A stretch of DNA of 64,000 bases, taken from NCBI RefSeq assembly GCF_000147715.2, contig NC_017934.1:1922001-1986000 (forward strand), in the 5' to 3' direction. A model generated the notes under the pieces. It saw only the letters and a list, made by a program, of their open reading frames with translations, searched no databases and was not told the origin of the DNA. Source of the DNA: Mesotoga prima MesG1.Ag.4.2. GTDB taxonomy: Bacteria > Thermotogota > Thermotogae > Petrotogales > Kosmotogaceae. The position numbers and the translations under genes are program-made. Positions 53,002-62,650 of this stretch are shown here, piece after piece; within the stretch, counting starts at the first letter, position 1; the number at the start of each line of letters is the position of its first letter.

Positions 53002-53770
53002 TCACAGGTTTCTTATCAGGAGATCAATATCGTCTCTTCCGGAGAACATTATTACGGAGCTATCGACAGTTTCCAGGTCTTCGAATCCGTTTTGAAGGAA
53101 AAAGCTTGCCAGCCCGTTCGAAAATGAGCTTTTCTTCCCAGATAGAGCTTCTACACTGCCGAAACCGCGTTTTCTGCACTCTTCAACGGAAAGCTGAATA
53201 AGCTCGGAACGATAATCGTATGTGGAGTCATGTGAATTGTAGATACACGAGATGAGCGCGGTTGAAAGGGATTTCGGGATCGAGTATGGAGAAAGAAGCG
53301 AGGGCATGACTTCAAAGAAAGCTACAGGTATCTCTTCGGCATAAGAAACGAAGCCGAATAGGCTGTCTCTACCGTTAAAACCTTCATACCAGCCGATTTT
53401 TTTCGGAGCCATTTCCCGTTCCATTAGTGCACACAAGGCACGCATCCCTCAACGACTCCCTTGAAAGTGTTTCAATCCGATCACAGTTTTTCGCGGGTCT
53501 TCTCTTTGCATCCCCGAAAGGTCTAACCGTCTTTCGCCCTTCGAGTACGTCAACAATAAAGTCAGAAGAAACTGGACCGGCGATCTTTAGATCACTGTAA
53601 ATCAAAGTAAAGGGGAAAAATAAGGGAAGATCGGAAATAGTTCCCGAGAGATCGAATTTTACAAAATTCAAGCCGAGAGAGTCGGCAGCTTTTCTTGCCT
53701 GTTCAAGAGCCACTGAATTCCAGGGGCACTGGTCTCCAAAACAGTAAGCCCTGATCTCTTTGCAAGACAT
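53002..53770 (-). pseudogene. YoaP-like protein (thioredoxin-like plus GNAT-like parts), frame interrupted at an A7 run
   Basis: From ATG 53770 the first frame encodes a thioredoxin-like segment with YCFGDQCPWNSVALEQARKA and a central FFPFTLIYSDLK. It runs into ...CTNGTGNGSEKN and stops soon after. The rest, KKIGWYEGFNG to the end with a GNAT-like LSVEECRKRGFGSVEAL and FFLQNGFEDLE, is in another frame. The change falls at seven As on the coding strand (53397-53403); removing one A joins the parts smoothly. This may be a mutation, a homopolymer read error, or a site of transcriptional slippage. The family label is tentative. Confidence 0.6.
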
Positions 53771-53782
53771 GGAAGATCTTCT

Positions 53783-54412
53783 CTATTTCTTTATGAGCGA
53801 GTAGACAGTATCCCGGATCATCTCTTCTCTTAAAACGTAGAAGCCTGCGTTTTTAAGCCATTGATCGTACCAACTCTTCAAGGGTCTGAAATTGTAGTTC
53901 CCGTCGTCATCTATATACTCGCCAATGACGACGGGAAGGCCGCTCTTCTTAAGAGTCTCGCATCTCTTTTTTGACTCTTTTTCATTGCCTATACCGGTTA
54001 CCAAGAGTCCTACACCGCTGGTCTTAACGGATCGAGCGATCCTTAGAAGCGTTTTTGACCATAATTCGGGGTGGAGGTTTTGAAGTATTCCTGAGGCGAC
54101 AAACCCCTCAAAGATACCGAGAAAATTAAAGTCTGAAAACCCAATGTTCATGACTCGGATTCCCTGCGTCTGTTTTATAGCCTTACTGCAGGAAACGCCC
54201 ACAACTCTCAGTTTCATTTCTCTCAACAAGGGCCAGAAGTCCTGTGCATGACAGCCAAAATCGGCGATAATGTTCGACTCTTCAAGAAAGCCAGTCATCC
54301 TAAGAATAAAGTCCTGCAGTTGCGACTTGTCTATTTCTAAACCGGTACAGGTTTGCTCAAGTACATCATTTCTATATCTTTCAAGCCATTCTCGTCTTTG
54401 CAATCTACTCAC
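53783..54412 (-). CDS. Methyltransferase-fold protein, probably SAM-dependent
   Basis: 209 residues. IIADFGCHAQDFWPLL (about 48-63) resembles motif I of class I methyltransferases in weak form, and VVGVSCSK, FVASGILQNLHPELW and GVGLLVTGIGNEKE fit the following strands. No substrate can be named. It is upstream of, and 12 bases from, the YoaP-like gene on the same strand. Confidence 0.6.
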   Translation of the reverse strand: MSRLQRREWLERYRNDVLEQTCTGLEIDKSQLQDFILRMTGFLEESNIIADFGCHAQDFWPLLREMKLRVVGVSCSKAIKQTQGIRVMNIGFSDFNFLGIFEGFVASGILQNLHPELWSKTLLRIARSVKTSGVGLLVTGIGNEKESKKRCETLKKSGLPVVIGEYIDDDGNYNFRPLKSWYDQWLKNAGFYVLREEMIRDTVYSLIKK

Positions 54413-54475
54413 CTACTATATTGAGATTGTATCCAAGCAGGGAAGATTATCAAACAAAAGTCTTGACTCTAATTG

Positions 54476-55270
54476 TCAGAAATGGTAATTTATCTTCACC
54501 TCTTCAGTCTTCGACTCTCCAAAGCCATAGGTTATTTCTGCTACAAAAGTTGGTGATGCGTCTCTATCGGCCTCATAATAGACAGTTTTTGCTAATTCCT
54601 GCGAATTGCCTAACGGTAGAAAGAGAGTCTCTCTCGTATCCTGTCCTTCGACAACCTTTATTGCCGCTTCAGAAATTCTAAGCTCTTCATCTTTGCAATA
54701 GTGCGTGTAGAGATCAAATGAGTAGTGGATCTTGTCCGTTTCAAGAAGCCAGGCATGTCCAAGCAGTTGATAGCGCTGAACGTTGTAAAGATCGTGAGGA
54801 ATGGCAAATTCGTTGCTCAATGTCTCTTTGTTTCCATCTATAACTCTAACCTGACCGTGATATGTTTCATCAGGCAAGAGCTCGATCATGGCAGTAAAGA
54901 CACCGTTCTCTGATTTGAGCTCATAAGAACGAACCTCTGCATCTTCATCGATTATATTGAGAAACAACTGACTTCCTTCAGTGAATTCAGAAAGAGTAAC
55001 TGAGGCCTTGAGTGCTACTTTTTCAAGAGTTGTCGAAGATCTGGTGAAGTGAACCGATTTGACAAAATCACCGGATTGCTCGATTCGGTTTCGAATATCG
55101 GTTACAACTGTATCGAGAGAGGCAACTCTCGATTTGAGAGTGAAAAGGTCGGTGCGAACTGTCGAAATCTCTTCCAAGAGTTTGTTTGATGTAATAACTG
55201 TTGTTGCGAGATTAACGATTGCAGCCGCCGAAATCAATACAACCAATAACCATGCGATGCCCTTACTCAT
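54476..55270 (-). CDS. Membrane-anchored protein with coiled coil, unknown function
   Basis: 264 residues. An N-terminal membrane segment (IAWLLVVLISAAAIVNLATTV) is followed by a heptad-like helix (LLEEISTVRTDLFTLKSRVA, to about 66) and a beta-rich extracytoplasmic domain of some 190 residues. No family recognised. The overall design is a type II membrane protein with a stalk. Confidence 0.65.
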   Translation of the reverse strand: MSKGIAWLLVVLISAAAIVNLATTVITSNKLLEEISTVRTDLFTLKSRVASLDTVVTDIRNRIEQSGDFVKSVHFTRSSTTLEKVALKASVTLSEFTEGSQLFLNIIDEDAEVRSYELKSENGVFTAMIELLPDETYHGQVRVIDGNKETLSNEFAIPHDLYNVQRYQLLGHAWLLETDKIHYSFDLYTHYCKDEELRISEAAIKVVEGQDTRETLFLPLGNSQELAKTVYYEADRDASPTFVAEITYGFGESKTEEVKINYHF

Positions 55271-55386
55271 AACACCATCTCCTACTGAGTATTCACCCCG
55301 GCAATTTGAATAATATCACGACTTTCGTCTTAGCTCAAACACAATGGGATTCGATGCAATATAATTTACTAAAAGGGGGTCCGAAG

Positions 55387-56040
55387 ATGATTGCTGAGAA
55401 TGTGAAAAGGCTGAGAAGTGAAATACCTGATTATGTTACAATTGTAGCTGCATCGAAAACGAGAACCGCTTCAGAAATTTTGGAGATTCTGGAAAGTGGC
55501 TTGAAAGATGTCGGTGAGAACTACGTTCAGGAGGCAGAAGGAAAGTTCGAAGCCATAGGCAACAAAGCTAGATGGCATTGTATTGGGCACTTACAGAGAA
55601 ACAAAGTGAAGAGGGCCATAGAGATATTCGATATAATTCAGACCGTAGATTCATTCAAGCTCGCAGAGGAGATAGACAAGAGATGTTCATACCTTAGTAA
55701 GAAGATGCCGGTCATGGTCGAAGTTAACAGCGGCAAGGAGGAGAACAAGGCCGGTGTCTTGCCGGAAAATGTTCTACAGCTGATAACCGAAATCTCACCG
55801 CTCAAGAATATTGCGGTGGTCGGTCTAATGACTATGGGGCCTTTCACAGAGGATCCTGAAGAGATAAGACCTAGTTTGAGGCTTACGAGAAGACTTTTCG
55901 AAGAGATCTCAAAAGAGAAGATCGAAGGAGTCGAGATGAAGTACCTGTCGATGGGAATGTCCAATTCCTACAGGGTAGCGATCGAAGAGGGTTCAAATAT
56001 GGTTAGACTGGGAACGATTATCTTCGGAGAGCGACAATAA
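55387..56040 (+). CDS. yggS: Pyridoxal-phosphate homeostasis protein, YggS family
   Basis: 217 residues from ATG 55387 with AAAGGGGG upstream; the frame is open further back but without a site. TIVAASKTRTASEI holds the PLP lysine (about 24), GENYVQEAEGKF, WHCIGHLQRNKVK and LSMGMSNSYRVAI are the family motifs. It binds PLP but is not known to catalyse; it buffers the cofactor. Confidence 0.93.
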   Translation: MIAENVKRLRSEIPDYVTIVAASKTRTASEILEILESGLKDVGENYVQEAEGKFEAIGNKARWHCIGHLQRNKVKRAIEIFDIIQTVDSFKLAEEIDKRCSYLSKKMPVMVEVNSGKEENKAGVLPENVLQLITEISPLKNIAVVGLMTMGPFTEDPEEIRPSLRLTRRLFEEISKEKIEGVEMKYLSMGMSNSYRVAIEEGSNMVRLGTIIFGERQ

Positions 56041-56183
56041 TGATTCTGGCCAGCTGATCTCGGTTGCGATAGGGAGTCAACGGGGTCAATCTTTCGCGGG
56101 ATTTCTTTCGAGATTCAGAGGTTCAATGCCTAGAAAGATTAGATGCGAACAAAGGGCTTCACAAAGTCTTCAGCCTATGAAGA

Positions 56184-58337
56184 TCAAGTGCTGCTGGCAT
56201 TTGAGAGAAGTTCAAGTCCTATCCTCATTCTCTTCGTGTCGACTTCTAGGACCCTTACCTTCACAATCTGGCCCACGCTCAGTACCTCGAGAGGGTCTCT
56301 AACCCTTCTTCCCATCTTGCTCTTGTGAATAAGCCCATCCTGCTTGACCCCTATGTCAACAAAGGCTCCGAAATCTACGACATTTCGAACAGTCCCCTCC
56401 AGTTCCATCCCCGTGGACAGGTCTTCCATTGAAAGGACATCCGTTCTAAGGATCGGTTTTTCGAGTTCCTCCCTGGGGTCCAAACCCGGCTTTTTCAGCA
56501 TGCCTACAACTTCTCTCACGGTTATCGGATTGAATCCCTTATCCTTAGAAAAAGCGTCGAGATCGATCCCGTCGAGTTTTGCCGAGACTTCTTCTTTCCT
56601 CGTGAACAACTCCTCAGGGTTGAAGCCAGCGCTCTTGAGGATAACCCTGGCAATCTCATAACTTTCGGGATGAACGGAAGTCCCATCGAGAGCCTCTGAT
56701 CCATTGATGATTCTACAGAAACCGGCCGCCTGCTCGAAGGCCTTTGGGCCTAGACCGGAGACCTTCAGCAGTTCCTTTCTGTTCCTGAACCCTCCGTTTT
56801 CCGCCCTGTGTTTTACAATGTTCAAGGCCGCTCTTGAGTTCAATCCAGATATGTATTTGAGTAAATGTTCCGATGCGGTGTTTAGACTGACGCCTACTAG
56901 ATTCACAACGGATTCGACCTCTCTATCGAGCGTCTTCTTCAATTCCGACTGATTTACATCGTGCTGGTACATGCCGACACCAATAGCCTCCGGAGGGATT
57001 TTCACGTATTCGGCCATCGGGTCCTGAACCCTCCGCGCAATCGAGATCGCTCCTCTTGTGGTTACGTCTTCGTTCGGGAACTCCTCAATCGCAACTTTTG
57101 AGGCCGAGTAGACCGAAGCGCCCGACTCCGTTACAATCATATATTTGACCGGAAGTTTGTGCTCCTTTATCAGTCTGCTTACAAAGACCTCTGTTTCCCT
57201 GGAACCTGTACCGTTGCCGATAGATATGAGTTCAACCTCTAAGGTTTTTATGGCCTGAACCACTTTCATCGAAGAGTTTATGTAGTCGTTCTGAGGTGGG
57301 GTCGGATATATCACATCATGATAGAGAAGAGAGCCGTCCTTTCCAATTACCGCCACTTTGCATCCTGTCCTGTAACCCGGGTCGATACCCATTACGACTT
57401 TTTCCCCGAGAGGAGGCTGGAGGAAGAGATGCCTGAGATTTCTGGCGAAAACATGGATCGCCCTTCCCTCAGCCTCCTCTCTTATCATGTTTCTCACTTC
57501 TCGTTCAATAGAAGGCATGAGCAATCTAGAGTAAGAATCCGACGAAGCCTCTACCAGTTCTTCATAGTAGGCAAGATACTCTTTCCACCCTATCGAGTCT
57601 CTCAGAGAAGGCAGAATATCGAAGGGCAACTCCAGCTTCAACGAGAGAATCTCCTCCCGTTCTCCCCTGAAAAGAGCCATAATCTGGTGAGCGGCCAGTC
57701 TAGAGATCGGTTGAGAGAAATCGTAGTAGTCCCTGTAAACCTCGCGTTCGTCCTGCTTATCTGAATGAGAGCTTCTGATTGTCCCTTTTTCCTTAAGTTG
57801 ATTTCTCAGCCTTTCCCTCACGGATATCTCCAGGGAGAACTCTTCGGCGAGAATATCCCTGGCTCCTTCTAGAGCCTCTTCTATCTGAAATATCTCCTGT
57901 TCGGTATTGACAAAAGTAACGATAAAGGTTTCGTCCTTGATCCTTGATGTCTTCAGGAAATCTGCCAGCGGTTGTAGCCCCTTTTCCCTCGCTTTGTCCG
58001 CTCTGGTTTTCTTCTTCGATTTGAAGGGAAGGTATAAATCCTCAACCAGCTGAAGGTTTTTTGCATCATTGATGGCGGCTTTCAGTTCCTCAGTGAGTTT
58101 GCCCTTTTCTTCTATGATTCTGAGAACTTCTTCTTTTCTGGAACGAAGCTTCTTTGCGTATTCAAGTGCATCGGAGATTTCTCTTAACTGTATCTCGTTC
58201 AATTCACCGGTCTTTTCCTTTCTGTATCTGGCAATGAATGGTATAGTCTTTCCTTCTTCCAGCAGTTCAACGGCACTTTCCACTTTCCATCTCGGTAGAG
58301 AGAGCGAGTTAGCAATGTCTGTAACAATTTCATTCAT
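56184..58337 (-). CDS. tex: Tex-type transcription accessory protein with S1 RNA-binding domain
   Basis: 717 residues, the family's usual length. Order: N-terminal helical region (PFIARYRKEKTGELNEIQLR), YqgF/RNase H-like domain (VVMGIDPGYRTGCKVAVIG, about 315-333), helix-hairpin-helix part (KVSGLGPKAFEQAAGF), and C-terminal S1 domain (GMELEGTVRNVVDFGAFVDI, about 640-660). Tex affects transcription and RNA metabolism. Its start overlaps the end of the upstream pyruvate-kinase-like gene by 8 bases. Confidence 0.96.
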   Translation of the reverse strand: MNEIVTDIANSLSLPRWKVESAVELLEEGKTIPFIARYRKEKTGELNEIQLREISDALEYAKKLRSRKEEVLRIIEEKGKLTEELKAAINDAKNLQLVEDLYLPFKSKKKTRADKAREKGLQPLADFLKTSRIKDETFIVTFVNTEQEIFQIEEALEGARDILAEEFSLEISVRERLRNQLKEKGTIRSSHSDKQDEREVYRDYYDFSQPISRLAAHQIMALFRGEREEILSLKLELPFDILPSLRDSIGWKEYLAYYEELVEASSDSYSRLLMPSIEREVRNMIREEAEGRAIHVFARNLRHLFLQPPLGEKVVMGIDPGYRTGCKVAVIGKDGSLLYHDVIYPTPPQNDYINSSMKVVQAIKTLEVELISIGNGTGSRETEVFVSRLIKEHKLPVKYMIVTESGASVYSASKVAIEEFPNEDVTTRGAISIARRVQDPMAEYVKIPPEAIGVGMYQHDVNQSELKKTLDREVESVVNLVGVSLNTASEHLLKYISGLNSRAALNIVKHRAENGGFRNRKELLKVSGLGPKAFEQAAGFCRIINGSEALDGTSVHPESYEIARVILKSAGFNPEELFTRKEEVSAKLDGIDLDAFSKDKGFNPITVREVVGMLKKPGLDPREELEKPILRTDVLSMEDLSTGMELEGTVRNVVDFGAFVDIGVKQDGLIHKSKMGRRVRDPLEVLSVGQIVKVRVLEVDTKRMRIGLELLSNASST

Positions 58338-59274
58338 CCGATGTGACCTCCAGAACCGTCTTTATGGTCTCTATCGGGAAGGAACCGTAAGCCGTTTCGT
58401 TTGAGAGAACCACTCCCGCGAATCCTCGCCTTTGAATGTCCTTTAGATGACAAAGCTCACTCCTGGTAGCGAAGGGTGCATCTACCATGTGTTCAAGAAC
58501 TTCACCAGCCATGAGCACAGGTTTGTAGAGTTTACGGAGATTATCCGAGAAGAATGCATAGAAATCTACGAGGCCTCTCGCCCCTAGTTGGGCTCCGAGG
58601 TCACCTCTACAGAACCAGATCTCGTCACTTGAAGCCGAGATTTCCTCTATTCTGGAAAACGGCAGCTCTCTTTCGATCTTGGAAGCTACTTCTCTTCCGG
58701 AGAGTTCCTTCAGTTCGATTACCTCGCTTGGACTGGAAACAAAGGAGAGCGCATATCTAACGAAGCCGTACTTCCTTGTGGCAAGCACGATGTCAGAATC
58801 TCTCGAGGAGAGTTCTATCTGGTTTATCGGATGGGGAGAGATATTCATACCTTTGGCCGGTCGAATAACGCCGCCTCTCAGAACCATAGCTCTTGCAAAA
58901 TCTGCCTCGAGTTTGAGTACCTGCAGTTCAATCCTACCGTCTTCTATTGAGACCCTCATTCCGGGAGAGAGGTATGAAAGGGTTCTGGGATCAACCGCTA
59001 TGCTTCTTAGTTGAGAGGACCGGCAGCCAAGAACAACCTGTTCACCAGCCTTCACTTCCATTATCGGCTGACTTCTGGACAGCCGAAGCTTGGCACCCTG
59101 TAGATCGATATACAGAGGAAGAGCACAGTTATCCTCATAGTAAGAGATGAATTTTTGAAGCTCTTCAAGAGAAACGTGAGAGGAATTGAAACGTATGGCC
59201 GATGCTCCCGACATTTCAATCGACTTGAGAAGTCTACGTTCATTTATTGTGGCAACGATTGAAAACTCTCCCAT
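58330..59274 (-). CDS. Pyruvate-kinase-like protein lacking the C-terminal domain
   Basis: 314 residues against about 470 for pyruvate kinase. Core motifs persist in altered form: ASAIRFNSSHVSLEEL (for RMNFSHG), REVASKIERELPF with a lysine at the catalytic position, EIWFCRGDLGAQLG, and LSNETAYGSFPIETIKTV. The C-terminal allosteric domain is missing and the gene ends normally inside the start of tex. It is therefore a real short paralogue rather than a broken gene. Whether it still makes ATP from PEP is uncertain; another PEP/pyruvate-type reaction is possible. Confidence 0.8.
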   Translation of the reverse strand: MGEFSIVATINERRLLKSIEMSGASAIRFNSSHVSLEELQKFISYYEDNCALPLYIDLQGAKLRLSRSQPIMEVKAGEQVVLGCRSSQLRSIAVDPRTLSYLSPGMRVSIEDGRIELQVLKLEADFARAMVLRGGVIRPAKGMNISPHPINQIELSSRDSDIVLATRKYGFVRYALSFVSSPSEVIELKELSGREVASKIERELPFSRIEEISASSDEIWFCRGDLGAQLGARGLVDFYAFFSDNLRKLYKPVLMAGEVLEHMVDAPFATRSELCHLKDIQRRGFAGVVLSNETAYGSFPIETIKTVLEVTSDE

Positions 59275-59440
59275 CTAGATCACCTCTAAAGAGATTATAT
59301 CAGCAACGGGATTTGAGAACTCAGCGTTTTCAAAACGATGAAACATCTTGTTTCCAGCCAGTATGTGAACTGATGTTTATTTAGTCGATTACTCTGCGGA
59401 AAGAAGTCGGGAAAGAAAGGATTTTCATGCTCGGTTGCAG

Positions 59441-60343
59441 CTATATTAGGCCCTCGTCTATACATTCCTCAAGAGCCTTGACGGCTTTGGAATCGTACAG
59501 CAAGCCGGCTTTGGACTTAAGCTCTTGAAGGGCTTCATTGCAGCTCATCGCTTCTCTATACGGTCTCCTTGAAGTCATGGCGTCAAATGAATCTGCAACG
59601 GCGACGATTCTAGCCTCCAGAGATAATTCGCTCCCCTTAAGCCCATCTGGATAGCCCGACCCGTCAAGTCGCTCGTGATGATGCCTTATTATGTCCTGGG
59701 TCTCTTCAAGGAAGTTCCCCTTAACCATCTCGCAACCAGTAACTGGATGAAGCTTGATTATCTCGAACTCCTCCCTACTCAATCGAGAGGGTTTCTTCAA
59801 TATCGAATCGTCTATTTCAATCTTTCCAATGTCATGGAACAAAGCTCCCATCGCAATAACTTCCTGTTTCTCTGAAGGAACACCAAGTTTTCTTGCAATC
59901 GCCAGAGAAACATCTCTCACTCTCTTTCCGTGGCCATGAGTGTATGAGTCCTTAATCTCCACTTTGGAAAGAATATCCTTCATTACCCCCATATTATTGC
60001 TTACGTATTTGAACAGCGGCCTTGAAGATACATGAAGCAACCTAACGTCAGTCTGGGGCTTCAGTTCGACAGGAGACTTGAGATTATGGGCATAAAAGTA
60101 ATCTCCGGGACCTAAATTGACTTCTTTTTCGGAGTAATTGCAGGAAATAGTTCCCTCTATGATGTAGAAGAATTCGAGGAGGTCCCCGCCCGAAAATGTA
60201 TCCAGGAACGTGACAACTCCGGAGCGCAATTCATACATCGAAATCTCTACGCCATCGCCGTGAGCCAGCAGAGAGAGCGAAGAATTCTTCTGGGCAACCG
60301 TTTCGATGGTTTCGCTTGACTTGCAAACTTTGAAACCTTCCAT
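59441..60343 (-). CDS. Cupin-sensor HD-GYP protein (putative cyclic-di-GMP phosphodiesterase)
   Basis: 300 residues from ATG 60343 with GGGGGA upstream. Residues about 20-110 form a cupin-like domain (GDLLEFFYIIEGTISCNY and NLGPGDYFYAH). Residues about 125-300 are an HD-GYP domain with HGHGKRVRD, LFHDIGKIEI, HPVTGCEMV, IIRHHHERLDGSGYPDGLKG and VADSFDAMTSRRPYR. All metal-binding residues and the GYP motif are present, so activity on c-di-GMP is likely. The cupin probably senses a ligand. Confidence 0.9.
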   Translation of the reverse strand: MEGFKVCKSSETIETVAQKNSSLSLLAHGDGVEISMYELRSGVVTFLDTFSGGDLLEFFYIIEGTISCNYSEKEVNLGPGDYFYAHNLKSPVELKPQTDVRLLHVSSRPLFKYVSNNMGVMKDILSKVEIKDSYTHGHGKRVRDVSLAIARKLGVPSEKQEVIAMGALFHDIGKIEIDDSILKKPSRLSREEFEIIKLHPVTGCEMVKGNFLEETQDIIRHHHERLDGSGYPDGLKGSELSLEARIVAVADSFDAMTSRRPYREAMSCNEALQELKSKAGLLYDSKAVKALEECIDEGLI

Positions 60344-60427
60344 CTCTTCCCCCAAAAATAAAGCCTATAGAATACGTTAATGCTCAAATACAGTGTATCA
60401 CATATACTCTGAAGGTTTTAGCTAATC

Positions 60428-60457
60428 AGAAATGCCGTAGATGACTACGGCATTTCT
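60428..60457. terminator. Strong hairpin between two minus-strand genes
   Basis: Perfect 13-base stem AGAAATGCCGTAG/CTACGGCATTTCT with a 4-base loop. It lies downstream of the exported helical protein and upstream of the HD-GYP gene. There is no good T-run on either strand, so it could be a weak terminator, an RNA-stability element or a regulator site. Confidence 0.5.
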
Positions 60458-60482
60458 GGCACGATTAGTTTATTTGGCTCTT

Positions 60483-60860
60483 CTAGTCGTCGATTATCAG
60501 AATGGGATCGACCATGAAGATCTTGTAACCGAGTTTTACCGGCACATAGTAACAAATAGCATTGTAACCGATCTCTTCGATTTTCTCAATGGCACTTTGT
60601 GAAATGCGTAGAGCCGTGTTCACGAGATCGTTCCCCAGATCGTCGATCAGATTCTCATAGGCCTCCAGAGAAAGACCGGTTTCTTCAAAACGCTCTGTAA
60701 AGCACTCTGCTTTCTCTATGGCGGTCTCAATTAGCGATTCGATCCGCTCGTTTGCCGATTCCGCTATCTCCTTCGCTACGTCCAATGAAGAACCGATTAG
60801 AGACGATGCAGACGACACAACGAAGAGGAGTACTAATAGATAAGCAAGAATTCTTCTCAT
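60483..60860 (-). CDS. Small exported helical protein, unknown function
   Basis: 125 residues with a signal peptide (RRILAYLLVLLFVVSSASSL) and a long amphipathic helical region rich in Glu and Lys. The end, VPVKLGYKIFMVDPILIIDD, is hydrophobic. Two cysteines remain in the mature part. No family recognised. AGGAGG precedes the ATG. Confidence 0.65.
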   Translation of the reverse strand: MRRILAYLLVLLFVVSSASSLIGSSLDVAKEIAESANERIESLIETAIEKAECFTERFEETGLSLEAYENLIDDLGNDLVNTALRISQSAIEKIEEIGYNAICYYVPVKLGYKIFMVDPILIIDD

Positions 60861-61037
60861 ACAAATCTCCTCCTTTTTCTTTCGAATGTATCAATCATAT
60901 CATATAATCTATTGATTTCAAATAAAGATCTTTGCTTCATTAAAGAAAACTACCTTTGATTTGTTTCGCTCTGTAAGGCCTTTGCTGTGCTATTCTGTAG
61001 TTGTTGTATTTTCGTGTAATAATAGCGAGGTGATGCT

Positions 61038-61673
61038 TTGACTAGATATGTCGATCTTACAAGAGTAATCGAAGACAATCAGCCGGTCTATCCAGGTGAT
61101 GATCAGACAAGGCTCCACAGGTCGAGAGTCTTGAGTAAAGACGGATACAACAACCACAGACTTGAAATAAGTATGCACTCGGGAACCCATATAGACGGTC
61201 CGCTGCATCTCACCCAATCAAATCTCTATGTAGATCAGATCGAGATCGATAGACTTATAGGCAAGGGAATTCTCCTAGATGTGAGGGGCGAAACAGAGAT
61301 AACAATTAAGCCGCAATATGAAGAAGCGATCTCCGAAGACTCGATTGTTCTTTTCTGGACTGGAAGGGATTCCCTGTTTGGTAGCGAGGACTATTTCTTG
61401 AAGAACCCATACCTGACTTCCGATCTGGCCGAATTTCTGGTAGAGCGTAAAACGAGAATGGTTGGTTTCGACTCATCTTCTCCGGATCGATACCCTTACG
61501 ATATCCACAGAATTCTTTTCCATGGAGGCTGCTTCATCGCAGAGAATCTTACCGGACTTGAAAACCTGTCGAATTCGAAAGAACTGGAAATCTTCGCGAT
61601 TCCGTTGAAGATCCATGCTGATTCCTCTATAGCCCGAGTCTTTGCCGCGGTCAAACAGGGAGGAGACCCTTGA
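61038..61673 (+). CDS. Cyclase-family metal hydrolase (kynurenine formamidase-like)
   Basis: 211 residues, TTG start after GCGAGGTGATGC. EISMHSGTHIDGPLHL (about 43-58) is the HxGTHxDxPxH metal motif of the family that includes kynurenine formamidases and isatin hydrolases. VGFDSSSPDRYPYDIH and a C-terminal glutamate-histidine region follow. No tryptophan-degradation genes are nearby, so the substrate is unknown. The next gene starts inside its stop codon. Confidence 0.88.
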   Translation: MTRYVDLTRVIEDNQPVYPGDDQTRLHRSRVLSKDGYNNHRLEISMHSGTHIDGPLHLTQSNLYVDQIEIDRLIGKGILLDVRGETEITIKPQYEEAISEDSIVLFWTGRDSLFGSEDYFLKNPYLTSDLAEFLVERKTRMVGFDSSSPDRYPYDIHRILFHGGCFIAENLTGLENLSNSKELEIFAIPLKIHADSSIARVFAAVKQGGDP

Positions 61674-62596
61674 AGATTCAGACAGTCGGCAGAAGGGGAG
61701 TGTTGTTTACCTTTCAAGACGGAGATTCAGTGATGGGTGGGGAAACATCCGTCTATTTGATAGAAGGCGGAGATCGCTTTTATTTGTGTGACACGTTTCT
61801 AGGAAGTAGTTTTATGAACGTTGTTAAGGATCGAATTAAAGAAAGCCCCAGAAAGGATCTCGTAATCTTTAACTCACATTCTGACTTCGACCATGTCTGG
61901 GGAAACGGAGCGTTCGGCGGGTGCGAAATCGTCGCTCATGAACTTGCAAGAAGAAGAATGGAAGAAAGATGGGAGTACGATTTCGAAAATCTGGAAAGAT
62001 TTCGAGACGGAGATGTTTTGAAGAGACTTCCCAATGTCACCTTCAGCTATAGGTTAGTCTTTGAAGATGACGAAATAGAGTTTCGTTATTTGCCGGGGCA
62101 CACTCTCTGTTCTTCTGTATGCATCGACAGAAGAGATTCGGTGATCTTCGTAGGAGATCTTGTGGAAGATCCTTTACCACTAACTCTCTGGAGCGATCTG
62201 GTAACCTTCACGGAGAGTTTGAAGACTGTACTTAAGATGTCGTGTCAGACCGTAATTTCTGGACACTCTGGAATCGTCGCTGAGAGTCTTATAAGAAGGA
62301 ATCTGGAGTATCTGAAATCTCTTTTCCTTGGTGAAGAAATAGATGTTGAAGAAGGCGAAGAGACACATTCATTCAACACAAAGTATCTCGAGTTTCTGCA
62401 TTATGAAGACAAAGCAAGAGAAATTCTTGGCGAGAGGTTTGACTTCGTGCAGTTCAAGAGAGAGTTTTGGCAGATGCTCGGAGTGGAAAGGGAATCTCTA
62501 AAATTTGAATCGAGATTGATCCGACAGACTCCTTCTGAAAGACTTGAAGAGATCTGGCCGCAATTTGAAGAGCAGTTGAAGAACAGGAAGGATTAG
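61670..62596 (+). CDS. Metallo-beta-lactamase-fold hydrolase
   Basis: 308 residues, TTG start with AGGAG upstream, overlapping the preceding stop (TTGA). The metal motif is NSHSDFDHVWGN (about 64-75), followed by YLPGHTLCSS, VIFVGDLVEDP and ISGHSGI, the other ligand positions. The C-terminal 80 residues are an extra helical part. Probably works with the cyclase-family enzyme, an inference from the overlap. Confidence 0.87.
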   Translation: MKIQTVGRRGVLFTFQDGDSVMGGETSVYLIEGGDRFYLCDTFLGSSFMNVVKDRIKESPRKDLVIFNSHSDFDHVWGNGAFGGCEIVAHELARRRMEERWEYDFENLERFRDGDVLKRLPNVTFSYRLVFEDDEIEFRYLPGHTLCSSVCIDRRDSVIFVGDLVEDPLPLTLWSDLVTFTESLKTVLKMSCQTVISGHSGIVAESLIRRNLEYLKSLFLGEEIDVEEGEETHSFNTKYLEFLHYEDKAREILGERFDFVQFKREFWQMLGVERESLKFESRLIRQTPSERLEEIWPQFEEQLKNRKD

Positions 62597-62650
62597 AAAT
62601 GAAAGAGAGTAGAAAACTGAGTGCCATATGAATTCGATGGAGGTGAGAGG

